From Tremella fuciformis (taxonomy: Eukaryota; Basidiomycota; Tremellomycetes; Tremellales; Tremellaceae), in NCBI GenBank assembly GCA_032768795.1, contig CP136496.1:434001-498000 (forward strand): a DNA stretch of 64,000 nucleotides. Reading direction: 5' to 3'. Below the pieces are notes generated by a model that had not been told where the DNA came from, ran no database searches, and saw only the letters and a list, made by a program, of their open reading frames with translations. This document shows positions 35,253 through 45,477 of the stretch, piece by piece. Position numbers and translations under genes: made by a program. Position 1 is the first letter of the stretch; every line of letters begins with the position of its first letter.

Positions 35253-35821
35253 GCTGCCCGACCGCACTGAGGCCACTTTCGCGCCAAATTGGACACTATG
35301 AGGCCTGTGAAGGCCCCGGCCACTTTGCCTCTAGCCATTCGAAGCTTGTTCTTCCCTTCTAAGTTTTTTTATGTATGCACATTTTACCCCAAGGGTAGGC
35401 GCTACGATCGCTATGTTCCGTGACTGGCTGGGAGAGGCATAAATTACGAGTACGGGAGTCGTGATCTGAACGTGAGACGTAAGTATTCTACGTACGAGTG
35501 GAGGACAAACGCATATGGGAGAGTAGGAGTCGACTAGCTAAGCCACGGCAAGGACAGCTTGCATTGGGGTTGATGTGATCCCAATCACCGCTAGCTTTTT
35601 AAGCTACAATACACGCCGCTGCCACAGAAGCGGTAGAGCCGAGGAATAGGAGACAAGCGCGGTTTGTAGAGCAAAACAAACATGGTAGACCGAGGAGAGG
35701 AAGCGAACAAGGCGACAATCTCGAGTGATGTACAAGCAAGTGATGCCGTCTGGAAGCGGACATGCAATACATAGCCAAAGGTAGAATCTGCGTGCCGTGC
35801 GCAGATTCAGACTCCACACAA
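35253..35821. other. Intergenic between convergent A3 and A8
   Basis: The 3' ends of two convergent genes meet in this AT-rich non-coding stretch. No gene seen. Confidence 0.45.
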
Positions 35822-36370
35822 CTAATGAATGTCGCCCTGCTCAAGCACCCATCTCAGTTTGTCCATCCTGTCGCGCGAGCGAAACGCCAGCTCTCCTTGT
35901 GGCAGTGCGCGGCGCACATCCTGCCAGAACCGATCTCGCAGCTTCAACATTTCTGGCAAGGACCTCATACCTGTCCGAAGGGAGTTGCCTGTGGCAATCA
36001 CCCGAAAACCGGTCACTCTGTTCGCAAAGAAGTATTGTACCCTTCTTGCTTTCTGGCGGATGTCCACCCTCTGCAGCTCCCAGACCCTCCCTACCTGATG
36101 GGTGTTGTGAGGGGTTATCGGGACACCCGATTGGGTTCGCGAGCTTTTGGGTTTGCGACTGGCGCTGTCAACATTTCCAACAGTCTGATCCCACAGGTCA
36201 TACTTACAGTCGCCGTGAGGATGAAGGAGGGTTGGGGCGTCTCGCCAGCAAGTATCTGTCTGTCTGAGCAGGGGAGAATTCACTAAAGGTTATGCTGACC
36301 TCTTGATCTTGCTCTGATGCTTGCGCGACCGGTAATTGTGCTTGCGGTTGCTCTGTCTGCGAGCGGCCAT
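35822..36370 (-). CDS. Basic two-box-like protein A8, 153 aa
   Basis: The exons are 36300-36370, 36208-36255 and 35822-36164, with introns of 44 and 43 nt. They total 462 nt in frame. The N-terminus is extremely basic (MAARRQSNRKHNYRSRKHQS), which could be a nuclear or mitochondrial targeting segment. The C-terminal half carries ARRVQYFFANRVTGF and then RFWQDVRRALPQGELAFRSRDRM. This parallels DFWENAAKLLSDPSF..ERF of gene A6, so I place it tentatively in the same superfamily. It is the only such member on the minus strand in this cluster. Its introns lie upstream of the boxes, unlike the others. Confidence 0.5.
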
Positions 36371-37167
36371 GTTGCTTGCTGACTGACCGGTCGCTGTAGC
36401 TCGACTGTCGTGAGAACTTGTGGGGCGCGAAAGACAAAGTTGACAATCAAAAGAGGTCTCCAGAAAGGAGCGCGCGAGGGGAAGGCAAGTGCAGTGGATC
36501 TCTCCTTTCGTACGCAGGCGTTTGCTTTGCCACATTGTGGCTCTATCGCCCCACCTCTTCTCCCTAGCGGCACACAATCTCGGCTGGTGGGATCTCCGCC
36601 CTGTCTCCGCCCTTTCCTGCCCAGTCGGCTGTCGCTGTGCTGTGAGACCTCGTCACTGCACACCTGCCTCCGCTTGCGGAATCGATCAACGGGTCCGTCG
36701 GGTCAAGGCATGTCGTAGAATGTTCGAAGACTGAACGGTCAGAGCTCTGCGCGTCATGCCGCTCTTCACCTGTGAGCCGGAATGGTCGGATCAGAAAGGG
36801 CGAATACAGAGTTACCGAACGGCACATTCGCAGAAATGACTGGGACTTGGTGCGGATGAACCCATGCTGCTCCTCTGAAGCTTAACCCCCATCTCGGTCA
36901 ACGATGTATATACTGTATGTGAGACGATGATGCGGCGCTCCGTGCTTGCTCACGAAGCACGTCTGTCCGTGATCCGACTGGCGCTATCAGACGCCTGGAA
37001 TACAAGTGTTTGACTGTGAAGGACGCAATGGGCGCTTCGTATGCCCTTTCCGAAGGGAGCAGGGGCGGGGTCTTGGTGGGGCTTTTTCATCATCGACGTG
37101 CGTGCGAAGGCGGAATCGGTCCCGTGCACTAGAGTGGTCACTGTCATGTACGTACAAGCTGGCACCA
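36371..37167. other. Intergenic between divergent A8 and A4
   Basis: This is a divergent promoter region of about 800 bp. Several short frames overlap, none convincing. Confidence 0.4.
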
Positions 37168-38043
37168 ATGGCGTCTACAATGTTTGATACGCAGCGAACG
37201 GATGATGCCGCTCCTTCGTTTCGGCGCATAACGGAGGAGGCAGCATTTGCCGTCTCAAATCGTCTCTTGCATTCCCTCAGTTTCTTCGACTTGCGATGCT
37301 CAACAACTTCTCAGAGACAGCTCTCGGTAGGTACGCCGACTATGCCCGGTCTAATCGAATTGGGACCGACATTTGCCGCAAGAATTCCCGGAAATCGAGT
37401 GATGTCAAGAAACTCGATATTCCAGCTCGACAGAGCGGCAGGATTTGGGCTAAGACAACAGGGCGGTTCGGTGTCTCCCTTCTCACGAAGTGCATTGAAT
37501 AATAACAGATCAAGGACGGCTCACGAAACCTCCAGTGTCATCCTACACAAGATGGAGTTCGAGTCGGGTGGTCTGAGGGCCGGATCTTCGCAGAACCCGG
37601 AGGATGTCGATTTCTATGATACCAGAACCAAGATCGTGCACGCGGTGGTCACTTTTGGCGCAGGTCCGAATCAAGCAGCACTTACATACTCCCGCCTACA
37701 GCAGGAGATTGTGTCTCGGTCTGCGAGCCTACCGAATGGCTCGGTCGCATATTGGCATTCCGATGCGTCTGGCGTACTGTCCAGATACTCTCTTCACGCC
37801 GAGCCTTATTGCAGAACAGGGGAAGAGGACATCCTGCCCCGATGGCTTGAAATAGATCCAGAAGCGGATCTGGGGCTGACTGACGTGGAGGTCGAGGAGG
37901 AAGCGAAGTCTTTAGCACACATCGTCTTCGACTGCTCCAACGCACTTGATGCGAACGTGCCAGTTTCGACGATGGGAGGATGGAGCGATCATGACTCTGG
38001 CTCTGATCCAGCGGTTGTATTTTATTACAAAAGGCTGATATGA
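37168..38043 (+). CDS. Unknown protein A4, about 291 aa, possible two-box member
   Basis: The frame is open from 37006. The ATG at 37168 (MASTMFDTQRTDDAAPS) is chosen because the region around EEAAFAVSNRLLHSLSFFDL resembles an N-box. Further on, LIELGPTFAARIPGNRVMSRNSI resembles the core (GPTF in place of DPSF). The C-terminal half is acidic (EIDPEADLGLTDVEVEEEAK) and ends VVFYYKRLI. No intron is needed, unlike the other members, though a donor-like GTAGGT occurs at 37327. Family membership is weak. The coding call rests on a long clean frame. Confidence 0.45.
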   Translation: MASTMFDTQRTDDAAPSFRRITEEAAFAVSNRLLHSLSFFDLRCSTTSQRQLSVGTPTMPGLIELGPTFAARIPGNRVMSRNSIFQLDRAAGFGLRQQGGSVSPFSRSALNNNRSRTAHETSSVILHKMEFESGGLRAGSSQNPEDVDFYDTRTKIVHAVVTFGAGPNQAALTYSRLQQEIVSRSASLPNGSVAYWHSDASGVLSRYSLHAEPYCRTGEEDILPRWLEIDPEADLGLTDVEVEEEAKSLAHIVFDCSNALDANVPVSTMGGWSDHDSGSDPAVVFYYKRLI

Positions 38044-38715
38044 AGAGATGATCATTACCACAGGCGACCTTAGAGAGACTCCTCTCGCCACTCTGTGCTG
38101 CCAGGCTGGAACAGCTGGTCGAGGTCATCCGCGTCGGGCACAATACCTGACTTGTGGCGACCGCACAAGATCGCGCGTCAGGGCATGGTCATTCCGCAGA
38201 CCTTGAACAGGGTTAGCCCTCTCATAGGGTGTCACTGAGGCCGGCCGAGAACTTGTGTCCCCACGAGACCCTGTTCTTCGGACCTTGTTGCGTCGACTAA
38301 CCTCTGCAAGGCATTGCTGCTGAAAGCAAAGATACTGTAGCTTGTTCACTCAGTGTATCGATCGAGCGACCCGCCGAGCTGAACTCGCTCTCAAACACCT
38401 GTTGCAGAACTTCTTGATTGGCATGGTTCTGCCTTTGTCCCGCCATCGCCCTCTCGCTTGCGCCATGACCATCTCGGAAATACGAAATGTTCCAGCCGCC
38501 TTTCTCTTTTAAGCAAGGGATTTGACGTATTTCCAAGCGAATATCGTATTTCAGCATGCTTGCTTTGTGCCGCACCCACCAGCTTCTCACGGGTTTGGAG
38601 CGATGTATAAAGTGTACGCCACCCGGACGCCCCCCGGTGTTGAAAGAAGTCTTTCTTCGTCTCCTAGCTTGTAAGATCTCACCACGCTCCCCTTGAGTCT
38701 GTCGCTTCCTTGAGA
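38044..38715 (-). other. Intergenic with a possible minus-strand family fragment
   Basis: A minus-strand frame at about 38300-38448 reads MAGQRQNHANQEVLQQVFESE, then FSSAGRSIDTLSEQA, similar to the core of gene A5 (ALLTEESFRSAEPLIDRFEAA). A donor-like GTTAGT follows. It could be a decayed or very small divergent member. A TATA-like TGTATAAAG at 38604 probably serves gene A5. Confidence 0.3.
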
Positions 38716-39402
38716 ATGTCGTATGTAGTCAGAACCAAGAGGATCAGGGAAATCCTTGAACGTCCAGACCTGCCGGCCTACCTGAGGGCCGACGATATCA
38801 CATTGCAATCCTGCCGGCAAGAGAAGATTGAATCGTTTCTGGCAAGAACAGCTTTGGGATATTCGGTCTATTATGAGGGTCTCGGCATCCCAGAGGAATA
38901 TAAATGCGATCAGGGTAGGTAGGGGGGACTTCTAGTTCATCTCATACTAACGCCAACAGAGAGCGGCGTTAAGTTCGCCCTCAACGTGTACAGACACTGT
39001 GTAACGCACTTCACGGAGTTCTCTCTCTACCGCGTTATCTCTGCGCTTTTGACGGAAGAGTCCTTCCGCTCAGCGGAGCCACTCATAGACAGATTCGAAG
39101 CGGCCGCGTATGTCGTCGCAGATGCTGGGACTGAGGCAGCCCGGAGAGCCACTTCATCAGATCACTCAGATGTAGACCTCAATAGTATGACACTCACGTT
39201 GCCAGATGGGCGATGTGCCACTGTGCAGGCCGAGGGTGACCTTGTGACTCTTCACTCGAGGTCGCGGCCTCGGGGGCACAGACGACCGATGCCACGAGTC
39301 AGAAGGAGGCGGCAGAGTAAGCGCTGCATAAGGTCTGGGGCCGATTGTAGAGACCCTCTGACTCAGCCAAATGAATCTACTGTATTCCATGACTTCGTGT
39401 GA
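38716..39402 (+). CDS. Two-box family member A5, 213 aa
   Basis: The exons are 38716-38914 and 38960-39402, with a 45-nt phase-1 intron carrying a perfect TACTAAC branch site. The start is MSYVVRTKRIREILERPDL. The N-box is QEKIESFLARTALGYSVYY. The core RVISALLTEESFRSAEPLIDRFEAA has EESF 36 residues after the intron. A basic Arg-rich patch (RPRGHRRPMPRVRRRRQSKR) near the C-terminus could be a nuclear localisation or nucleic-acid-binding segment. Function unknown. Confidence 0.6.
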
Positions 39403-40104
39403 TCCAGCTTCCAAATATAAGTGTCCTGTTTTCGAATGTTGGAAATTTGACATCATTCAGTTGCCAAAATGTGCCTATTGAAGTGAGCAATAAACGGGCA
39501 CAATGATGGATTTGGGCGAGCTCTCGGCAGCAGCGTAAACCTGCGGCGACCCTGCCTACTGACGCATCTTCTAGGGTTACACTCTTCCAGCAAAAGTGGA
39601 GTCCGCTGAGTGGCTGCGGTACAGAGTAATGCATCGTTCATATCCACTGCTGATTGATTGAGGATCGATATACTGGACGATGTTGAGTACTGTCTCGCTA
39701 AGATATCCCCCTCGCATGGCGTAGGTAAAGGAGAGAAATTGTACTGCCTTGATGAGATATCACATCAGCGTTCAAAAGCTTGCGTGTTTGCAAACCACGT
39801 CCTCGACAAATGCGCTCTAGTCTTCAGCCGATACGATATTTTTGCTTGTTGAATTGCTTGGCAAACCAGCCGCAATCTGCAAGCGATTACTAACCGCGTA
39901 CATACAATACCTACCAGAGCCTTCTCGGTTGCGGAATACGCCCAAGCGCAGCTCCAAGGAAGCCGCGTGGACTGGCTCCAATCCTCCCTCTTCGCCACCA
40001 CACTTATTACTGTTTTCCTTCGCACTTCTGTCTGGCTAGCAACGCGGTACATATAGCTGACCGTACTACAGTACCGACTTTCCATTACACCCATACGAAG
40101 AATT
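39403..40104. other. Intergenic A5-A6
   Basis: This AT-rich, non-coding stretch has only short frames without domains. Confidence 0.45.
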
Positions 40105-40795
40105 ATGTCGACCCCTCCAGTTGTCAGCTCTCACAGCGGTGCAGACATGTTCGACTGGGAGAAGGTCAATTTCCGGGAGGTGTGCAGCCGCTCTGGGCCG
40201 ACCTACTCATTTTGGGGACAGAAAGAAAGGACGCAGAGGTCCCATGAGAGCGACGAGGTCAAAGTGTGGTTATCTAAACTCTTCCGTGCAACTTACCTGG
40301 CAGCGGGGTCCATGGACAAAGCGGGAGACGTCAGTCGTGCTAGCCGTGAGTGCGCCTGAGCCTGCAGTCACTTATTGACCGGCATTCGCAGAAGAGGTCT
40401 GGCTAGTTTACTGGGAGTCGGCAGTTCTTGGTCGTCATAAGGTGCCGGACTTTTGGGAAAACGCCGCCAAGCTGCTCTCTGATCCCAGCTTTGGCCCCGG
40501 CCACACCCTCGGCGAGAGGTTCTCACAAATTGAGGAGCAGCTTGCGGCCAAGTGGGCAATCCATTCTCAGGGAACTCTTCCTCATCACGGGGCGGCCTTC
40601 CTCGCGGAGTGTAAGTTCCACGAGCCAGAGACAGCGCCCTCGCATCCAGATTCCGAAGGCTCTGATACTCGAAGCCTGCGCTCCGTAGTGACTCGACTAT
40701 CGAGTCCGCGGAGACTTCTCAGTCGAGGCCGCATCGTCGATACACAAGGAGAGTCGGACGGCCCTGCGGCCGGAGCTGACAAAGCGCCTGAATAA
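40105..40795 (+). CDS. Two-box family member A6, 214 aa
   Basis: The exons are 40105-40345 and 40392-40795, with a 46-nt phase-1 intron. The start is MSTPPVVSSHSGADMFDWEK. The N-box is SDEVKVWLSKLFRATYLAAG. The post-intron part EVWLVYWESAVLGRHK leads to the core DFWENAAKLLSDPSFGPG, then HTLGERFSQIEEQL, with DPSF 34 residues after the intron. A Ser/Arg/Pro-rich tail ends ADKAPE. No signal peptide or membrane span. It is a good reference member because both boxes are clear. Confidence 0.62.
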
Positions 40796-41352
40796 TTTTC
40801 ACTCTACGATAGCTGGCACCTCTCTTCTTTATGCTCATTGAACATATGTACGCACTACTCCATCTAGGCATCGAAGAGCGCACGGACCGTTCAAATCTCT
40901 CGCCGACTCGGGCGGGAGAGACGGGCAGGTGTCAGTCAGAAGCGGGACGGCTCAGTGCACAACTGACTTGACCTAGACTCAATCCAGCAAGTCGCGCGAT
41001 CCAGTCCGGCACCTATCACAAGGCACCTATTTCGTATACCGCCTAGAATGACGCAGGTGTAATATCGAATCTGAGCAAACAAAGGTACTGATTCTGCAAG
41101 ATTTTGGGCTCTGTAACACCGGGGGAAGGTTTGCACTCCAGCCCACGCACTCTAGCATACGAACGCGGGCGTAGACCGTTCATCTCGCGAGACGAAGGCA
41201 GTTTTTGCAAACGAGCATCCGTCCTTTGTCCGCCAAGCCTTCGTTGTAGCAACGAGAATTCTCACTGTGAGATACATAAGCAGCATGGGCAGGGGCCTGA
41301 GTGCCCCTTTCCCGCAGACAAACTTGCGTTTTTCCGGCAGCCGTAGCCAGTG
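40796..41352. other. Intergenic A6-A7
   Basis: No gene is seen. A TATA-like GATACATAAGCAG at about 41272 lies 80 bp before the A7 start. Confidence 0.45.
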
Positions 41353-41999
41353 ATGACTTCGTTCCAACATGCGACCCTCCCGTCCGAATCAAGGACCCAC
41401 GCGCTGGTACCCAGCGTGTCATACACTGGGCGTCGCGCTGGGAATGACATCAGAGTCATTCTTAAAGCATCAGGGCCTGCCTTTGGGAACAAGGAAAGAG
41501 AGCAGAGGTCGAGCAATTTCGACGAGGTTGCCACCTGGTGCGGCAAGTTATGCATACAGTCAATGATCACTTTCCAGAATGCACCAGTCGATTCTTACGC
41601 TTGTGAGTCCCTCCGCACCCTCACAGCGATTCTGTCACTCACTGAAGAGACTATACAAATAACGACTACAAGATGTTCTTCACTAGGCTGCAGTCGACAG
41701 AAATGATCCCGTCCAATGAGGGATATGAGGAAAAGGCCTTCTACATTGCAGCTGCGGTCAATCTGAGCAATGAATATTATGGTCGCCGCCGTTTTCTTGT
41801 CGATCGATTCTCTCGGTTCGTAGAGCAATACCAGGCAGCTTCGGCAATGTTTGAGGAGGTGACCACTTCTGGGTTTGGGTTGAGGTTCGACTTTGGGAAG
41901 GGGAAGAGTACAGCTCTTCAGAGATCTGAGCCTGAAGCTCTCGGCAAAGATACTTCGACTGATCAGGGATCGCAGTTAGTCAAGGAAGAGAACTTTTAG
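41353..41999 (+). CDS. Two-box family member A7, 199 aa
   Basis: The exons are 41353-41602 and 41650-41999, with a 47-nt phase-1 intron. The N-box is NFDEVATWCGKLCIQSMITFQ. The second exon contains AAAVNLSNEYYGRRRFLVDRF, a core with NEYY in place of DPSF, about 43 residues after the intron. The tail is Lys/Glu-rich. Its first exon also shares GPAFGNKEREQRSSNFDEV with the SFWGQKERTQRSHESDEV of A6, so A6 and A7 look like a tandem pair. Confidence 0.58.
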
Positions 42000-42427
42000 T
42001 ACTGCACATACTTGCCCACTCGCCTTCATGCTGATAGATTTCTGCCGGAATATATAGTTGCTGATTGTCCTGACCTGCATCACGTTGTCATATGACCCAA
42101 CCATAACATGTATATAAGTTCGCCAAACCCGGAGAGGATGTCGAGCCAACGACACAGAATGACAGGTATTCGAGAGGCGAACCTCTCGGTGTCCGATATG
42201 TTCCCCAGGACCTGCTGAAGGCCCTCACAGGTGTCCTGTGGCGCAACAGTCTATTTGCAACGACGGAATTGTCCAGCCAAGCAGTTCTGAAACGCCTGCT
42301 ACGACTTCGCCACTTTGCAATGCCATCCCTTGCCTTTGCTGAACAACAATCCGGACATCCCCCAGCAGCGTACCGAGCCAGGCGAGGTGGGGTGTGTCCC
42401 GGTTTCATTGGCGGCGAGCCGGGCTGA
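42000..42427 (+). other. Possible decayed coding segment
   Basis: A frame open from 42107 to the TGA ending at 42427 (about 106 codons, ..QDLLKALTGVLWRNSLFATTEL..) has coding-like composition but no ATG near its start. It ends base-to-base against the PIG-A stop on the other strand. It may be a remnant or the last exon of an unrecognised gene. Confidence 0.25.
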
Positions 42428-43945
42428 CTATTGTGTCTGTCTCAGATCCGCATTCACCGCCTGAGATTTAGTCAAAACACCTCACAAAACAGCCTCCCAC
42501 ATACCTGCTGGAAAGCGTCTTTCGACCAATCCTCCGCTAGATCAATCTCGTCCCTCGGCTGCCAGACTTCCAGAACCCAGAAGAAGATATGCTCCACGGC
42601 AATGATGATACACATGATCGGCCCGAAGAGGGGGCCAAGCGACAACAACCTCGCGAGCCTCTCGCCGGTATCCTTGTGCGGCGTCTGCATCGCACGTCGG
42701 TACACCATCTCGGTCCGTTCGGCGACTTGCGACCACGCGTACATGTCTTTCACGCGCTGATGGGCGAGATGAGGATCGTGTCGGCCGCTCTTGATCGTCT
42801 CGATGGCGTTTGTCAGGGCGCGAATTACATCTGTCGTCAGTTCTGATGCACTCGCCGTGGGCGGAAAGACGCACCGTCTTCGTTGGCGCCGGCGAACTCG
42901 ACCATATCATCCGGCAGGATCTCCGGCACACCTCCCACCTTGGTGCTGACCACGAACAGGCCAGCTGAGGCTGCCTCAATGATACTGATCCCGAACGCCT
43001 CGGTCAAACTTGTGTTGAGGTATATTTGACCACGGGTCAGTACGTCTCGCACGTCGGACGGGCGGACCGAGCCCAGCAGCGTGATTCGATCTTGCAAGAC
43101 ATGAGATTCGCGCATCTGCAGCAGGTCTACCAATTTTGGCCCGTCGCCTCCGACCAGGAAGCGGACTTGTGGGAAGAGGGCGCAGATGGTCGGAGCTGAA
43201 GCGACGAGGAGGTCGATACCTTTTCGATAGACGAGGCGGGAGATGACGACGATAGTGACTGCGGTCAGGACACTCAAGTGCTACAATCAGGAGACACACT
43301 GCAGTTCGGGTCGGCGTTCTGAGGTGCAGGTCGGAATTTGTCCACTTCAAGAGCGTTGGGAATGACTGAAACGAGCGATGGGTCAAGCTCCGCTCGCAGC
43401 ACAGTGTTCTCTCGCCTACTGTCAGACTGTAGCGCTTGCGTGGGGGAGACTCACCCTGTGTTGCTGACACAGATGACCGCATCTACATTGCGAAGAGCGC
43501 CGGCGAGGAGTTTGTTGGTGAGCACGCCGACGGCGTCGCTGAAGCCGAAAAGCGAGTGGTCGGTGAAGACGGTCCTGACGCCCAATAGTGGCGCGTGGAA
43601 CATTGCCTCGTGGGCCAATGAGCTGAGCGAGCCGTGTCCGTGCACGAGGTCGATCTGTTCCCGGATGAGGATGTTTCGTAGGTAAGGCAGGAAGAGGAGA
43701 AAGTTTGGCAGAGTTGCTGAAGAGGCGATCGGGAGGTAAGGCAGATGATATACTTTCAGACCAGGTGCGAGATACCGCACACCATGTCTGCCAGGATGCG
43801 AATGAGTGATCACGATGACTTTGTGACCCCGACGCATCAGCTGCACGCCGAGAGCGTAGACGTGGCCCTCAACGCCTCCGACGACCGGGTGGAAAAAGTC
43901 AGAGACCATCCTACCTCCCTCAGCCCGCGATACTTTGACATGCAT
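42428..43945 (-). CDS. GPI3: GPI-anchor GlcNAc transferase catalytic subunit PIG-A/GPI3
   Basis: This is the catalytic subunit of the ER-membrane complex that adds GlcNAc from UDP-GlcNAc to phosphatidylinositol, the first step of GPI-anchor synthesis. The N-terminus MVSDFFHPVVGGVEGHVYAL is the PIG-A signature. HGHGSLSSLAHEAMFHAPLLG follows. The GT4 glycosyltransferase half has SRLVYRKGIDLL, GGDGPK and the EX7E motif EAFGISIIE. A C-terminal membrane span (LFGPIMCIIIAVEHIFFWVL) anchors the protein, with its catalytic part facing the cytosol. About five exons. The last exon ends AVNADLRQTQ at 42428. The start is the ATG at 43945, or an in-frame one at 43909 nearer the conserved block. The acyltransferase stop is only 9 nt upstream. 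Confidence 0.93.
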
Positions 43946-43954
43946 GGGTCGAGC

Positions 43955-45117
43955 CTACGCAATTGCTAATGATTTGCCTCCTTCTTTTGCCTTCCTCTCC
44001 AAGCTTCGCCGACTGCTGGCACTCCTCCGTCCCCCTCGACCGCCATTCTCGCTCGACACTGGTGGTCGTCCGCCATCCGTGGACCCGTATCCTCTGGTTT
44101 CGGTTGCGTCGCCAACATGCGGTGTGAGCAGAGGGGTCGGTGATGCGTCGGAACGGATGGAAGTGGACGGTGTAGGCGAAGACAGCTGTTGAAGCGTCGC
44201 GAGCATGGTGTCCCGGGTCTTCTCCATAAGGGCGGGGACGTCCGCGGCTGTGAGTCCCTTTGTGGATATGGGAGGGAGCACTGGTCGTCAGCCTCGGCCA
44301 CAACACTAATAATGAGACGTACCCTTGATCTTCAGCGTGCCTCCCCGGAAACGAGTCTTCCCGTCAAACAAGTGGTAATAGCTTTGGCAAAGGACGGGCA
44401 CTATCGGTGTTCCAGCTGATCGTCAGCGAGATGCAAGGAGCACAGGGGGGCCTACATTGCACAGCCAGATAGAATGCGCCCTTCTTGAAAGGCAGGAGGT
44501 CGGGCGAAGGAAACAAAGTCCGCGTCCCTTCTGGGAAGATCCACAGGGAGATCTGTCGCGTCAGTGCTGTGTCCGTTTGTAATTGGGTCATTACGCACTC
44601 GTTTCCTCTTCATGTCCTCTCCGGCTTGCGTCATGCTCGCCACGGCGCTCTTGTTGTTCCCTCGGTTGATGAAAACGGTGCCCGACATCATCATCCACTG
44701 GCCGAGTCCAGGCAAGAAGCGGATGGACGATTTGGCCATGATTGCGGCATGCTTCGGGAAGATGCGGGCGAGGTACATGATGTCCACAAAGCTTACCCTC
44801 AGCACATATCATCATCATCCGAGAAGTTCTGACCTCTGGTGGTTGCCGATCATGACCGCGCTCCTGCCGCCCTTGTCCGCACTGCCTGTCTGGTCCCCGT
44901 CGGTCACATGCCACAGGTGTTCCTCCCCTTCCACCTCAAACTTCCAGCCCATGATCGGTCCAGCAAGGTGCCAGAACGTCCGCGCGACATAGTAGTTGAC
45001 GTTGAGTCGTTTGCCCAGCAGAGTCGCCACGATCGCCAGTGGAATGGAGATGAGGGAGACGAGCAACAACAAAAGCGTGTAGAGGGTTACCCGGAATGTG
45101 TAGACGACGCCGACCAT
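43955..45117 (-). CDS. SLC1: 1-acyl-glycerol-3-phosphate acyltransferase (SLC1-like)
   Basis: This enzyme acylates lysophosphatidic acid to phosphatidic acid in glycerolipid synthesis at the ER. The start MVGVVYTFRVTLYTLLLLL gives an N-terminal membrane segment; an upstream in-frame ATG at 45147 is possible. Catalytic motif I spans an intron: ..MIGNHQ + SFVDIMYLARI gives NHQSxxD when the acceptor at the end of GTAAG is used. INRGNNKSA and ISLWIFPEGTR (motif III) are present, and AGTPIVPV (motif IV) follows in the next exon. The tail after VLPPISTKGLTAADV is Ser/Arg-rich. Several 45-60 nt introns. It lies head-to-tail with PIG-A and divergent from VPH1, with about 360 bp between the start codons. 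Confidence 0.9.
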
Positions 45118-45477
45118 GCTGGGCGCTGAGGGTCGTGGAAGGGGCAATCACTGGCCTGCTGCTGATATCGCCTGTGCTATTGCATGGTGGTCGTGTGATG
45201 GCGATAGGGAGGTATGTACAGATGAGAGAAGAGAGAGTGAGGGGATGGATGAGATGTTCGTCATGGAGTGAACATGGGCAACCTAATTAAGGGCAACTGC
45301 CACATTCCCATTCCGCACACACACCTTCACTTTGAATGCTACCCCCATTTAGGAGGCCCATCTCCCTCGTCACCGTCGAGATCGTCCTCGCCGTCACCAC
45401 CCACGTTTCCTTTATCCCGCTCCTCATCCTCGTAAAACCATCTTGAAGGGGATCGAGGCGTAGGAGGCTTTGTCAAG
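45118..45477. promoter_or_regulatory. Divergent promoter region acyltransferase / VPH1
   Basis: This short bidirectional non-coding stretch contains a pyrimidine-rich run ahead of the VPH1 ATG. No TATA box is obvious. Confidence 0.5.
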
